NCBI RefSeq assembly: GCF_014841615.1
Contig: NZ_JACYUG010000005.1
Location: forward strand, 92,825-156,824
Direction: 5' to 3'
From: Sphingomonas sp. CFBP 8760
GTDB lineage: Bacteria; Pseudomonadota; Alphaproteobacteria; Sphingomonadales; Sphingomonadaceae
Length of the DNA: 64,000 nucleotides
Shown: positions 32,910 to 42,386 of the stretch, one piece after another
How the letters are laid out: every line of letters begins with the position of its first letter
How positions within the stretch are numbered: the stretch's first letter is position 1
Translations under genes and position numbers: made by a program
Notes under the pieces: model-generated
What the model saw: the letters and a program-made list of their open reading frames with translations, nothing else
Databases searched by the model: none
What the model was told of the DNA's origin: nothing

Positions 32910-35009
32910 TTGCCGGCGCTTACGCCCAATATCGAAAATCGCGTTCGCAAGCTTCCGAAGCCGTCGAACGCAACCCAGAGCCTTCAGCCGTTGTTCGAGG
33001 CCGTGAGCAACGCGATGTTCGCCATCGAAGATGCCTATGGCGACGATGTCTCGAAAGGCCGGATCGATATCACCGTTTCGAACCTGTCGGACGCGGGCGG
33101 GATCCAGATCGTGATTGCGGACGACGGCATCGGTCTTGATGCCAAACGCTACGCCGCTTTTTGTGAGATCGACACCGACTTTAAGAAAAGCAAGGGCGGC
33201 AAGGGCGTCGGACGGCTCTTCTGGCTAGATGCTTTCGACGAGATCAAGGTGGACAGCATTTACGCATCGGATGGCGGCACCGCAAAGCGCGCCTTTGCTT
33301 TTGTCCTCAACAATTCCGAGCAAGTTGTTCCAACTATCGAAAACGAATCAGTGGAGCTTGGCGTGCGCCATGGCACCAAGGTTCGCTTCAAGGGACTACG
33401 CACGAAGGAATATGCGGAGCCGTTCCCGAAGCGGTCCGACACCTTCCTTCGCTATTTCAGTGCTCATTTCATTGCGGATTTCCTAATGGGCGGTGGGCCG
33501 ACCATCTTGGTCGACGTTGACGGCGAAGCCGTTGAATATCCCAAAGCCGTCTCGGACCTGGTCATCGGTGCACCGATGGACACCACCATCACGAGCGAAG
33601 AATTCGGCGAGTTGCATATCGTCGGGTTCGTGTGCCGCGCGGAGGCTAGCACCGGCCTGGACGGCCTTCACCAGCTTCATCTGTTGGCGAACGACCGTAC
33701 CGTCGAAACCAGGAAGGTGGATAATCTGCTTGGGATCGACAGCCTGGAGCGCGATGGGGAAAAGGATCTCGCCTTTCACGGCTGTGTTTCGGGTGAGTAC
33801 CTCGATCTTCGGGTTAACGAGGGCCGCACGGCGTTCAATCTGACCGAACGGACGCTGAAGCAGATCAGCAGGCAATGCATGGAGGCGGTCCGCACCCGCA
33901 TGCTGCCCGACCAAGTTCGGAAGTACTTCGCTAAGCGTCGCGAACGTTATGAATCTTTTGTAGAGCGCTATCCTACCTTCGGGTTTGACGACGACGACAC
34001 GCAACTCGGCCGCGTGCCGCTTCATGCCGCGACGCCTGAGGAGTTCGCCTCGTTCCTGGTCAAATTCCAGATTAGGCGCGATGAGGAACGGCAGGAGACG
34101 CTGCAAAGGTTGATCGACGCCCTCGATAGCGATGTGCAATTCAGCTTCGGGGAGTCGGTGGCGGAAGCGGCCCGCGAGATTCAGGCCTCGGAACAGCTTG
34201 CCCTCGCGCAACATGTGGTTCGAAGAAAGCTAGCATTGGAGCTTCTGGAAAAGCTGATCACGCGCATACGTTTGCGTGAAGGCTCTTCCGACGATTTCCA
34301 TCTAGAACGGACTCTCCACTCCTTCATCTGCCCGATGAACGTCAGGGGCGACGACTCTGCCGAGCGCAAAAGTCGCGCGCACGAATTGTGGATCGTTGAC
34401 GAACGGTTGGCTTTCACGCGAGCGTTTTCTTCGGACAAACGCCTCGATGACGTCCTCGTGGAAGCGGGGTCCGCCGATCGGCCCGATCTGTTTCTTTGGG
34501 ATCTGGCATATGGACTGGGCTCAACCGACCCCGACCAGCCTGAAGCGGTCGATATCTCCGAACCGCTTCGAACGATCATGGTGGTGGAATTCAAGAAACC
34601 AGGACGCAGGGCGTATCAAGGTCCGAAGGACCAGATCGAACAACAGATTACTCGCTACCTTGCCCAATTACAGGGTGAAGAAATCGAGTCATTCGGACGG
34701 GCTCGAGTTCGGGTCGCCAAGGACTGCGTCTTCCATTGCTACGTAGTCGCCGACATTGTGGGCGATCTGGAGCTGCAGCTATCGGGTTGGAACACGACGT
34801 CGAACGGGCAAGGGCGAATCCGTCAGCTAAGCGGCGATTATCGCGGTCAGATTGAGGTCGTTCAGTGGCAGGATCTAGTAAATGATGCCTGGATGCGTAA
34901 CCGGGCCACGCTTCACGCTGCGGGACTCAGTCGGAAACAACTAACTCCCGTTCAGCCGAAGCCGGATGCCGGTGACGACGAGGATGACGGTATCGATCCA
35001 GACGAGTGA
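32910..35009 (+). CDS. GHKL ATPase with C-terminal nuclease-like domain
   Basis: 699 residues. The N-terminus is a GHKL (Hsp90/MutL/MORC-type) ATP site: PLFEAVSNAMFAIED (E30, N34), VIADDGIGLD (D71-G73) and SKGGKGVGRLFW (G96-G101). A transducer-like region and helical middle (about 330-460) follow. The C-terminal part (about 470-640) contains HELWIVDERLAF, a later RPDLFLWD and IMVVEFKKPG. The D...ExK arrangement suggests a PD-(D/E)XK nuclease. It ends in an acidic tail. The start is TTG. It stands directly before Hachiman, separated by about 260 non-coding bases, and is probably a separate defence gene. Confidence 0.8.
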   Translation: MPALTPNIENRVRKLPKPSNATQSLQPLFEAVSNAMFAIEDAYGDDVSKGRIDITVSNLSDAGGIQIVIADDGIGLDAKRYAAFCEIDTDFKKSKGGKGVGRLFWLDAFDEIKVDSIYASDGGTAKRAFAFVLNNSEQVVPTIENESVELGVRHGTKVRFKGLRTKEYAEPFPKRSDTFLRYFSAHFIADFLMGGGPTILVDVDGEAVEYPKAVSDLVIGAPMDTTITSEEFGELHIVGFVCRAEASTGLDGLHQLHLLANDRTVETRKVDNLLGIDSLERDGEKDLAFHGCVSGEYLDLRVNEGRTAFNLTERTLKQISRQCMEAVRTRMLPDQVRKYFAKRRERYESFVERYPTFGFDDDDTQLGRVPLHAATPEEFASFLVKFQIRRDEERQETLQRLIDALDSDVQFSFGESVAEAAREIQASEQLALAQHVVRRKLALELLEKLITRIRLREGSSDDFHLERTLHSFICPMNVRGDDSAERKSRAHELWIVDERLAFTRAFSSDKRLDDVLVEAGSADRPDLFLWDLAYGLGSTDPDQPEAVDISEPLRTIMVVEFKKPGRRAYQGPKDQIEQQITRYLAQLQGEEIESFGRARVRVAKDCVFHCYVVADIVGDLELQLSGWNTTSNGQGRIRQLSGDYRGQIEVVQWQDLVNDAWMRNRATLHAAGLSRKQLTPVQPKPDAGDDEDDGIDPDE

Positions 35010-35267
35010 ACAGAGCCCAACCCGCGCTGCGCCGTTAGGCTTAGTTAAGCGTCGGAGGGCGGGAATGGCTGCTTGTGCGTCACGGAGGCGCGGCAGCTCA
35101 CGACCAGATTGCGTCGGTCGCCGAACGGGCTTTCAACGGCAGCTTCGGCCAGAATCTGCCGCTCGGTTGGTACCAAACCGCTTGGCAGCAATGCGCCCCA
35201 GTTGCCGCCGTTCAAGGTGTTATGCGGCAACTCCGGAAGCTGCCATAAGGTCCGTCGGAGGGATGGC
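35010..35267. other. Intergenic region before hamA
   Basis: About 260 bases. Frames are open but without family features. It contains GGAATGGCTGCTTGTGCGTC near 35062 and GAACGGGCTTTCAACGGC near 35123, resembling the degenerate intergenic repeats elsewhere in the window. A hamA promoter is expected here. Confidence 0.4.
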
Positions 35268-36047
35268 ATGCCGCTATACTGGGATTGGTGCGTATGCGCC
35301 GAAGAGGTGACGGGTCGTAAGCGTCTTTGGCTGCTGACTGAAAAGGGCGGCGGACGCGAACGGGTATGGGCGCTGCTTCTCGAGACCGTCAGAAGCCATT
35401 ACGATCATCTCGACCGGATTGCTGCCGATGCGGCGCGGCTCGGATATGAGAAGGCGGCGGAGATCCTGCGCACGCGAATGCCCACCGAGGAACGAGCGCG
35501 GTCGGGCGACTTTGGAGAAATCCTCGCGTCCGAACTTGCCGAAGACACGCTTGGTTTCCGTATCCCGGTCAAACGTCTCCGGTTCAAGGACGGTCGCAAC
35601 ATGGCGCTGCGAGGCGATGACTTCATTGGTGTCGTCCTAGCGGAGGGCGGACAGCTCCGCCTCCTAAAGGGTGAGTCAAAGAGCCGCCAGGAATTGGCCA
35701 AACCCGCGATAACCGACGGGCGGGAGGCGCTGGACCGTGATGACGGGCGATGTACGCCGGAATCGCTGCTCTTCGTCGCCGATCGACTGCTCGACAGCAA
35801 CGACCCTGCCGACCAAGCGCTGGGCCAGGCGCTGCGCGACGAAATCGGTCAGAAATCGCTACCTCCCGGCCGTATCGATCATATGCTTTTCACGCTCTCC
35901 GGCAACGTACCGCCGCCATCGCTTAAGGCGGACCTGGACGGCGCCGGCGGCGCCCGAAGCCACTATAGCATTAACCTTCGCGTCCCCGATCATGGCGACT
36001 TTATCGGGGCCGTTTACGTTGAGGCAGCCAAGCTTGGAAACGCCTGA
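35268..36047 (+). CDS. hamA: HamA, Hachiman nuclease subunit
   Basis: 259 residues. The DUF1837 core is recognisable: SGDFGEILASELAEDTLG (E84), VKRLRFKDGRNMALRGDDFIGV (D117/D118) and LRLLKGESKSR (E136, K138), a PD-(D/E)XK nuclease active site. HamA is the effector of Hachiman; it pairs with the HamB helicase and degrades DNA when HamB senses damaged or phage DNA. The ATG at 35268 is chosen because GGAGG lies 6 bases upstream; the longer frame begins inside intergenic repeat-like sequence. It overlaps hamB by 14 bases. Confidence 0.85.
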   Translation: MPLYWDWCVCAEEVTGRKRLWLLTEKGGGRERVWALLLETVRSHYDHLDRIAADAARLGYEKAAEILRTRMPTEERARSGDFGEILASELAEDTLGFRIPVKRLRFKDGRNMALRGDDFIGVVLAEGGQLRLLKGESKSRQELAKPAITDGREALDRDDGRCTPESLLFVADRLLDSNDPADQALGQALRDEIGQKSLPPGRIDHMLFTLSGNVPPPSLKADLDGAGGARSHYSINLRVPDHGDFIGAVYVEAAKLGNA

Positions 36048-39000
36048 TGAATTGATCGCTTTCATCGTCGATGCGACCCAGGACGGAGTGTGGGGCGGCC
36101 TTCTCAAGCGCGGGGCGGCCTGGTCGATCATCCGTCGCGAGGGCGTGCTCCCCGTCGATGCGCCACCGCTCGGCCGAACGATCGAAACCGATCTCGCTGA
36201 ATATGGCTTCGCACTGTTGCGCGCCGCATTGGCGCACAAGGAACGCGTTGGCGATAGCGAGATCGGACGCAAGGGGTTCGAATTCGCGGCCAATGCCTTC
36301 GAGGCGCTGGTGCGGAACGGCGCGCCGGATTCGGCGACGCGCAGCTTCTATCGCACGATTGCCGCAGCCGCCTATCATCTCGCCGGCTTCTCAGCGATCG
36401 CTTTCTCCTTGTTCGGCGACCGTGGCGGCGGCTTCAATGAAAGTCCGGCCGAAACCGCTTTGATCCTTCTCATGTTGCGCGATCTGGACGGCCTGCGGCG
36501 CCACGTTCGCGACAGGCTGACAGATGGAAGCCTGAGCGACGACGGTCTTTGGTTCGCGCTTGAACAACATCATATCGACACCGACCAAGCCATCTCCGAA
36601 ATCCTGAACTCGACGGTTTGCCGCGCGCTGGCCCACTACGATTTTGCTCTCCAGACCGGAGAGGCGGCGCTGGTTACCGAGGCGATTGCGCTGCTTGATG
36701 GCGGCCTAGATCTGGCGTCCAACGCGGGTGTTGTCCCGGCCTGGTGGTTACTGCGGCTGTGCCGGAACCTCATCGACGATCTTTGGGCGCACTCGCTGCA
36801 CGTCAATCTGCCGCACGACGCGCCGCCCGGCGGCGAAGAAAACTATCCGGATCTGCGGCGGCTGTTCCTCGGCTCCCTCTATGCGCGCAAGAATGCCGAA
36901 GTCGAACTATGGCCGTCGCAGCGCGAGGCCGCGCGGCGGTCGAGCGATCTGACCGATGATCTTGTCGTCGCGCTGCCGACCAGCGCGGGGAAGACTAGGG
37001 TGGCGGAGATAGCCACCTTGATGACGCTTTCGACGGGACGCCGCGTACTCATCGTCACGCCGCTGCGTGCCTTGTCAGCGCAGACCGAGCGCTCCTTCCG
37101 CAACAGCTTTGCGCCGCTCGGTTTCTCCGTGTCGTCACTGTACGGCGCATCGGGCATGTCGCCAGGCGATGAAGACGCGCTGCGCACCCACAAGATTATC
37201 ATCGCCACGCCGGAGAAGCTCGACTTCGCGCTCCGGTCCGACTCGACCATCATCGACGATGTCGGCCTCATCGTGCTTGACGAGGGTCATTTAATCGGTC
37301 CGACTGAACGTGAGATTCGGTACGAAATCCTCGTGCAACGGCTGTTGCGCCGGCCGGATAATGCCAGCCGCCGCATCATCTGCCTGTCGGCGGTCCTGCC
37401 CGGTGGCGATCCGTTGACGGATCTGACCGCGTGGATTCGGTCCGACGCGCCGGGCGAAGCGGTGGAGTCCGACTGGCGGCCAACCCGGCAGCGGTTCGGG
37501 ACGATTGCGTGGCAGGGGCAGTCGGCTAAGCTGTGCTTCGACCTGGAGGCCGATGGCCCGTGGGTCGCGCGGTTTGTCGAAGTGGCTGGCCCAATCCATC
37601 CACACAAAAAGGCGCGTCCAACGAACACCAAGGAACTTACGCTGTTCGCGGCGTGGGAATTCGCCGAGCAGGACAAGCGCACGCTGATCTTCCAGCCCCA
37701 GGCCAACTCGGTCATCGGTTATGGTGCAACTATCGTCGACCTGTGCGCACGCGGCTATCTTCCGCCCCTGCTCGAGAATGAAGCCGCGATTGCTCGGGCG
37801 CTCGAGATCGGGCGGGAGTGGCTCGGCGAATATCACCCCGCCGTCGGCTGCCTCAGGCTCGGCGTCGCGATCCACCATGGTCGGCTGCCTAATCCCTTCC
37901 TGCGCGAGATCGAGCGACTGCTTGCCGAGGGCGTGCTCAAGGTGACGGTGGCGTCGCCGACGCTGTCGCAGGGGCTCAATCTGAACGCGGCCGTGCTGCT
38001 TGCCCCCTCGCTGTATCGCGCTGGCGAACTCATCAAGGGTGAGGAATTCGCGAATGTGGCCGGCCGTGCGGGCCGTGCGTTCATCGATGTGGAGGGCCTC
38101 GTCCTCCACGTAATATTCGATCAGAACGACTGGCGGCTCGGTATCTGGCGGGGGCTGGTCAACTCGGCGCGGCATCGCGAACTGCGTAGCGGGCTCATCC
38201 AGATCATAAACCTGATCGTCGAGCGAATGGCAGCACAAGGCGTGTTCAATCGCGCCGACGCCGTCGAATATCTAACCAATTCGCGCGAAGGCTGGCAGAC
38301 ATCCGAGGAAGAGGCGGATACCGCCGAAGACGATGACGAAGCCAATCAGGCCGTAGAGCAGGAACCTCTTTCGCAGCTCGTCGAGAAGCTCGACGCGACC
38401 GTGTTCGGGCTGGTCGAGGCGCTGGACTCGGATAGCGACGATTTGCCCCGGCTTCTGGACGAGGCGCTACAAGGATCGCTCTGGGCGAGACAGGTCGACC
38501 GAGAAAGCGATCATGCGCGGAACGACCATCGTTTCATCCTGCAAACGCGCGCCAAGTTGATCTGGAACTCGACCACGCCACTGCAACGACAGGGTCATTT
38601 TGCGATGGGGGTTGGCCTTGAGGCCGGGCTTGCCCTCGATGCGATCGCGGAAGAGCTGGCGTCGCTTGTCGATAAAGGTGATCTCGCGGCCTTACGCGGC
38701 GACGCCGAAGCGTTGGGCGATGCTCTGGTCGCGCTTGCCGAACGACTGCTCGCTATTCGTCCGTTTACGCCGGATGCAGATCTTCCGGATAACTGGCAAG
38801 CTGTGCTGCGGGCCTGGGTCGCGGGCGCGGATGTCGATGCGATTGGCGCGGATAATATGAAGCTCCTCGAGGATGTATTCACCTACAAGCTGGTCTGGGC
38901 GCTCGAAGCGCTCCGGACACGGCGCCTGACGCTTGGCTGGGAACCAGACACGATTGTCGGAGGAGCTGCCGCTGCGCTGGAGGCAGGCGTTCCCGATTTC

Positions 39001-39462
39001 ATGATGTCGATGTTGGTGCGCGCTGGTTTGCCGTCGCGTCGCGCGGCCATGGCTGCGGTTCAAACCGGCGGGGCGGATTTTCTCGATGGCGCGGGCATGC
39101 GGGAGTGGCTGGAAAGCGATGCCATTGTCGCTCTTACCGATAGTGGGAACTGGCCGACTCCCGAGACTGCAGCGCTGTGGCAGCGGTTCCGGGATGAGAC
39201 GCTCAGCGCCGCCATTCAGCGCTGGCACCTTGTTGCGGCGGACCGGACGCTTGTCGGTAAGGTGGCGGTCGCACCGGGACTGTATCGGGTCGAGCGCGAT
39301 GAGGTGGCCGGCGAAAACTGGATTGTGACGCCCGACTATCGTCGTGTTGCTCGGATTGACGGCAGTGTACGCATGACGCGACCCTGTCTGCTGGCTGCGC
39401 GTGTTGCAGAGGGGGGCGCTGCCCTTCGCGTCGAGCGGCTCGGCCGCGGCATTCTACTCTGA
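36034..39462 (+). CDS. hamB: HamB, Hachiman helicase
   Basis: About 1142 residues, superfamily 2 helicase. An N-terminal helical region (1-300) precedes the motor. Motif I is VALPTSAGKTRVAE (about 313), motif Ia LIVTPLRALSAQ, motif II LIVLDEGHL (about 414), motif III CLSAVL, motif V VASPTLSQGLNLN, and motif VI FANVAGRAGRAF. An acidic linker (EEEADTAEDDDEAN, about 760) and a long C-terminal helical domain follow. The likely start is TTG at 36034, overlapping hamA by 14 bases with GAGG upstream, typical of the pair. HamB holds HamA inactive and releases it on sensing single-stranded DNA ends. Confidence 0.88.
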   Translation: METPDELIAFIVDATQDGVWGGLLKRGAAWSIIRREGVLPVDAPPLGRTIETDLAEYGFALLRAALAHKERVGDSEIGRKGFEFAANAFEALVRNGAPDSATRSFYRTIAAAAYHLAGFSAIAFSLFGDRGGGFNESPAETALILLMLRDLDGLRRHVRDRLTDGSLSDDGLWFALEQHHIDTDQAISEILNSTVCRALAHYDFALQTGEAALVTEAIALLDGGLDLASNAGVVPAWWLLRLCRNLIDDLWAHSLHVNLPHDAPPGGEENYPDLRRLFLGSLYARKNAEVELWPSQREAARRSSDLTDDLVVALPTSAGKTRVAEIATLMTLSTGRRVLIVTPLRALSAQTERSFRNSFAPLGFSVSSLYGASGMSPGDEDALRTHKIIIATPEKLDFALRSDSTIIDDVGLIVLDEGHLIGPTEREIRYEILVQRLLRRPDNASRRIICLSAVLPGGDPLTDLTAWIRSDAPGEAVESDWRPTRQRFGTIAWQGQSAKLCFDLEADGPWVARFVEVAGPIHPHKKARPTNTKELTLFAAWEFAEQDKRTLIFQPQANSVIGYGATIVDLCARGYLPPLLENEAAIARALEIGREWLGEYHPAVGCLRLGVAIHHGRLPNPFLREIERLLAEGVLKVTVASPTLSQGLNLNAAVLLAPSLYRAGELIKGEEFANVAGRAGRAFIDVEGLVLHVIFDQNDWRLGIWRGLVNSARHRELRSGLIQIINLIVERMAAQGVFNRADAVEYLTNSREGWQTSEEEADTAEDDDEANQAVEQEPLSQLVEKLDATVFGLVEALDSDSDDLPRLLDEALQGSLWARQVDRESDHARNDHRFILQTRAKLIWNSTTPLQRQGHFAMGVGLEAGLALDAIAEELASLVDKGDLAALRGDAEALGDALVALAERLLAIRPFTPDADLPDNWQAVLRAWVAGADVDAIGADNMKLLEDVFTYKLVWALEALRTRRLTLGWEPDTIVGGAAAALEAGVPDFMMSMLVRAGLPSRRAAMAAVQTGGADFLDGAGMREWLESDAIVALTDSGNWPTPETAALWQRFRDETLSAAIQRWHLVAADRTLVGKVAVAPGLYRVERDEVAGENWIVTPDYRRVARIDGSVRMTRPCLLAARVAEGGAALRVERLGRGILL

Positions 39463-39549
39463 AGCTAGGGTCGCGCTGCAGCTGCGTGCTCGCTTTGTGA
39501 TTGCCAACACCGTTTCGCGTGGGCATCAAATTGCTCGGGGGGATCAAAT

Positions 39550-40611
39550 ATGACCTTGGCGGCCGACCTTATCAGCAAGCCTCTTCGGGAGAAGGCGGCG
39601 ACAGGAGGTCGTTACGACTATCAGACGATGTGGGGCCTAGCCTTGTTGTTCCAACAACATGGTGCGCAGGATGACTATGCCATCGTCTTCGAGTTTCACG
39701 ACGATGTCATTCTTCTGGACAGCGCGATCGAACCAACAACTGCCAGGTTCTATCAGGTAAAGTCCAAGGCAACGAATGGCGGCTGGACGCTCACCTCGCT
39801 CCTGAAGCGCGAGAAGGTGAAAACAGAAACCGGCACTAACGAGAAGCCCTCCTACGTCGACAAGATGTTCGACAATGTCGATAAGTTCGCCGATGCTGTC
39901 CTCTCGGTGGATTTCGTCTCGAACCAGCTCTGCGGGTTTAATACGAACGGGACCTTCCGGCTGAAAGAATGCGAGACGGCCGACTTCGAGAAAGTCATCA
40001 AGTCCGTCCAGGAGGCTTACCCGTCCGCCACCAAGGCGCAGATCGGGTTGCTGGGCTTCCAGCACACCAATCTCAGCCTGGGAGACGTCGTTTCCCATAC
40101 TAAGGGTAAGCTACAAACCTTCATCACGGAGAATCTGGGAGAAGTCTGGTTCAGCCCGGACGCCGTGTATCAGGCGATTGTCGAAGAGTGCCGACGAAAG
40201 GCCAACTTCTCTGGCAACATCGTTTCGCTGCAACAATCAATCAAGGACAAGGGCCTGACCAAGGCAAATGTCCAGGAATGGCTCGATGCCATCTCGAACA
40301 ATAGCCGCTCGCCGGAGTGGAGCGAAATCGCGCCGCACCTAACCTACCCATTTTCCGAGGAGCGCCTCGTCAGCCGCGAGTATGGTGTCTATCGCACGGT
40401 CGCGCTGAATTCGGCCGACCGGGCTGTCCACCGGGTTAGAATGGCGATCACGGCGAACTTGGCACCTGTTGTCAACGACGCGAGCCTTGGCCTCACGCAG
40501 ATGGTAGAGGCTGTTTTCGTGCAAGTGGAAGAAGCTGGACAGAAATACCTGTCACCGTTCAGCCCGGCCCGGCTGAGAGCGATGATCATCTATGAGATAT
40601 ACGCGAATTAA
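39550..40611 (+). CDS. DUF4297 (Cap4-type) dsDNA nuclease
   Basis: 353 residues. The N-terminal nuclease domain reads GGRYDYQTMWGLALLFQ (about 18-34), FEFHDDVILLD (about 48-58) and ARFYQVKSKA (about 66-75). The D...Q-x-K arrangement is the active site of DUF4297/Cap4-family PD-(D/E)XK effectors. The rest is a helical region of unknown role, probably for regulation by the partner ATPase. It lies 87 bases after hamB and 50 bases before a Rad50-like ATPase gene. In Lamassu (Cap4 type), such a nuclease is unleashed by an SMC-like sensor; that role is inferred. Confidence 0.82.
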   Translation: MTLAADLISKPLREKAATGGRYDYQTMWGLALLFQQHGAQDDYAIVFEFHDDVILLDSAIEPTTARFYQVKSKATNGGWTLTSLLKREKVKTETGTNEKPSYVDKMFDNVDKFADAVLSVDFVSNQLCGFNTNGTFRLKECETADFEKVIKSVQEAYPSATKAQIGLLGFQHTNLSLGDVVSHTKGKLQTFITENLGEVWFSPDAVYQAIVEECRRKANFSGNIVSLQQSIKDKGLTKANVQEWLDAISNNSRSPEWSEIAPHLTYPFSEERLVSREYGVYRTVALNSADRAVHRVRMAITANLAPVVNDASLGLTQMVEAVFVQVEEAGQKYLSPFSPARLRAMIIYEIYAN

Positions 40612-40661
40612 GCAGCAAGATCGGTTCAAGCGTCTGGTTAGAAGCCTCAGAAAGAAGTCGT

Positions 40662-42371
40662 ATGAAAAGCTTGAAGTTGCAAAGGCTTCTGCTCCTCTCC
40701 CGGATCGAGAAGAAGGCGCGTCAGGAGAAATTTGACGCGTCCTCAACCGTGATTTTTGGAGAAAACGATACCGGGAAATCGCACCTCATCAAATCGATCT
40801 ATGGAGCTTTCGGCGCTGACTCATCGGTGATCAACGAGAAGTGGGCTAACGCTTCGGTCACTATAATGCTGAGATTCTCGGTCGGGGAGGAGTCCTACGC
40901 GATCCTCCGCATGGACGATCAGTTCTCACTGTTCGATGCCAACGACACGCTGCTCTGGAGAGCCACCGGTCTGGTCAAGGACGTCGGGCCGAAAATTGCC
41001 GACCTGCTCGACTTCAACGTCATGCTTTCGACGAAGTATAACGACCTGATCGTGCCGCCACCGCAATTCTGTTTCCTGCCCTTCTATCAGGATCAGGACC
41101 GGGGCTGGGATGACACCTGGGGCTCCTTTAAGGGGCTTTCCATGATCGCGGACTTCAAGCGCGGCATCCTCGAATATCACACCGGCATCCGACCTCGCGA
41201 GTATTACGAAGCCAAGGCCGAGCGGGGGGAAGCTCAGCGCGAGCAGAATGAACTTAAGGCGGAGCGCCGCGCTCTGGACCGCGCGACTGCGCGCCTGCGC
41301 AATGGCCGGTCGCCCGTCACAGTGACCTTTTCGCCCGAGATGTTCGGGACCCAGATCGAGCAGCTGCTCACGGAGCTGAACGAGCTGCGGACGATCTATG
41401 AGGGCGTGAAGAGGAAAATTTCCGAGCTTCAATCGCGCCGGGCCGTGCTGGTTGAGGAGATCGAGATTGCAAGGGTCGCGCTGCAGGAGCTGGATGCGGA
41501 CGTGAAGTTCTCGCAGAGCTTGACGGGAGCACAGGTTGTTTGCCCGACCTGCAACACCGTTCACGACAACGACTTTGCTAGCCGGTTCAGCCTGATCAAC
41601 GATGCCGATGCGTGCCGGGGTTTTCTGGCAAGCGCGCAGCACTCACTGGTCGAAGTCGAGTCGGATGTGGCGCGTCAGATGGAGTCCCTGGCCGGCTACG
41701 GGGTTCGGATCGCGCGCATTGACAATCTGCTCGACGAGGAACGCGGCGAGATCAAGCTTCGCGACATGCTGAAGGATGAAAGCGAGCGCATCGTCGATAC
41801 GACGATCGCGGCGGAGCGCGAGGTAATTGATCTGGCAATTTCAGGCTGGTCCGAGAAGGAGGATGCCGCGAACGCCCTGATGAAGGAACTCAGCGATTCC
41901 GAACGCAAGGCCAAGATCGTGTCATTCTATGCCCAGAAGCTCACCGCATTCGCGTTGGATCTGGGTGTCGATTTCGGAAAGGCAGCGAAGAAGAGCGTCT
42001 CGCCAAAGATCAACGAAACGGGAAGCTATGGGCCGCGTGCGAGCTTGGCTTATCATTTCGCTCTCCTGCACACGATCCGGGAGTTCACGACGTCCTGCCT
42101 TTGTCCGATCATCCTGGACACTCCCCTGCAACAGGACCAGGACGAAAAAAACGCCACCGCGATGATCGCATTCGCTCTGAAGAACCGGCCGAAGGACATG
42201 CAGCTTGTGCTGGGAACGGTATCGATGCACGGCGTCGAGTATAACGGGTACTCGATCAATCCGAAGGTTAAGGAGTCCCTGCTGCGCCGGGAGGATTTCG
42301 ATGAGGTCAGCGACTATATGCGGCCCTTTATCAACAAGATGCTCGGTCAGGATCAAGGCAAGCTGATCTAG
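40662..42371 (+). CDS. Rad50-like SMC ATPase with zinc hook
   Basis: 569 residues. The Walker A is VIFGENDTGKSHLIK (33-44). Two coiled-coil arms (about 175-290 and 310-430) flank a CPTC zinc hook at about 294-297. The ABC signature region is SYGPRASLAYHFALLH, and Walker B is CPIILDTPLQQDQD (about 480). This compact Rad50-type build with GPRASLAYH and D-x-P-x-QQDQD is that of the LmuB/ABC-3C sensor ATPases in anti-phage systems. It would sense DNA ends or unusual DNA and activate the upstream DUF4297 nuclease. It is followed after 15 bases by a HEPN-motif protein. An overlapping 46-codon frame at 40592 in another frame is probably chance. Confidence 0.88.
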   Translation: MKSLKLQRLLLLSRIEKKARQEKFDASSTVIFGENDTGKSHLIKSIYGAFGADSSVINEKWANASVTIMLRFSVGEESYAILRMDDQFSLFDANDTLLWRATGLVKDVGPKIADLLDFNVMLSTKYNDLIVPPPQFCFLPFYQDQDRGWDDTWGSFKGLSMIADFKRGILEYHTGIRPREYYEAKAERGEAQREQNELKAERRALDRATARLRNGRSPVTVTFSPEMFGTQIEQLLTELNELRTIYEGVKRKISELQSRRAVLVEEIEIARVALQELDADVKFSQSLTGAQVVCPTCNTVHDNDFASRFSLINDADACRGFLASAQHSLVEVESDVARQMESLAGYGVRIARIDNLLDEERGEIKLRDMLKDESERIVDTTIAAEREVIDLAISGWSEKEDAANALMKELSDSERKAKIVSFYAQKLTAFALDLGVDFGKAAKKSVSPKINETGSYGPRASLAYHFALLHTIREFTTSCLCPIILDTPLQQDQDEKNATAMIAFALKNRPKDMQLVLGTVSMHGVEYNGYSINPKVKESLLRREDFDEVSDYMRPFINKMLGQDQGKLI

Positions 42372-42386
42372 CGGCGGAGCATCGAG

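Noticed and set aside
40592..40735. A 46-codon frame between and overlapping the DUF4297 and Rad50-like genes, as a possible missing third Lamassu subunit
   Set aside because: It is far shorter than any known LmuC, overlaps both genes, and has only basic low-complexity sequence.
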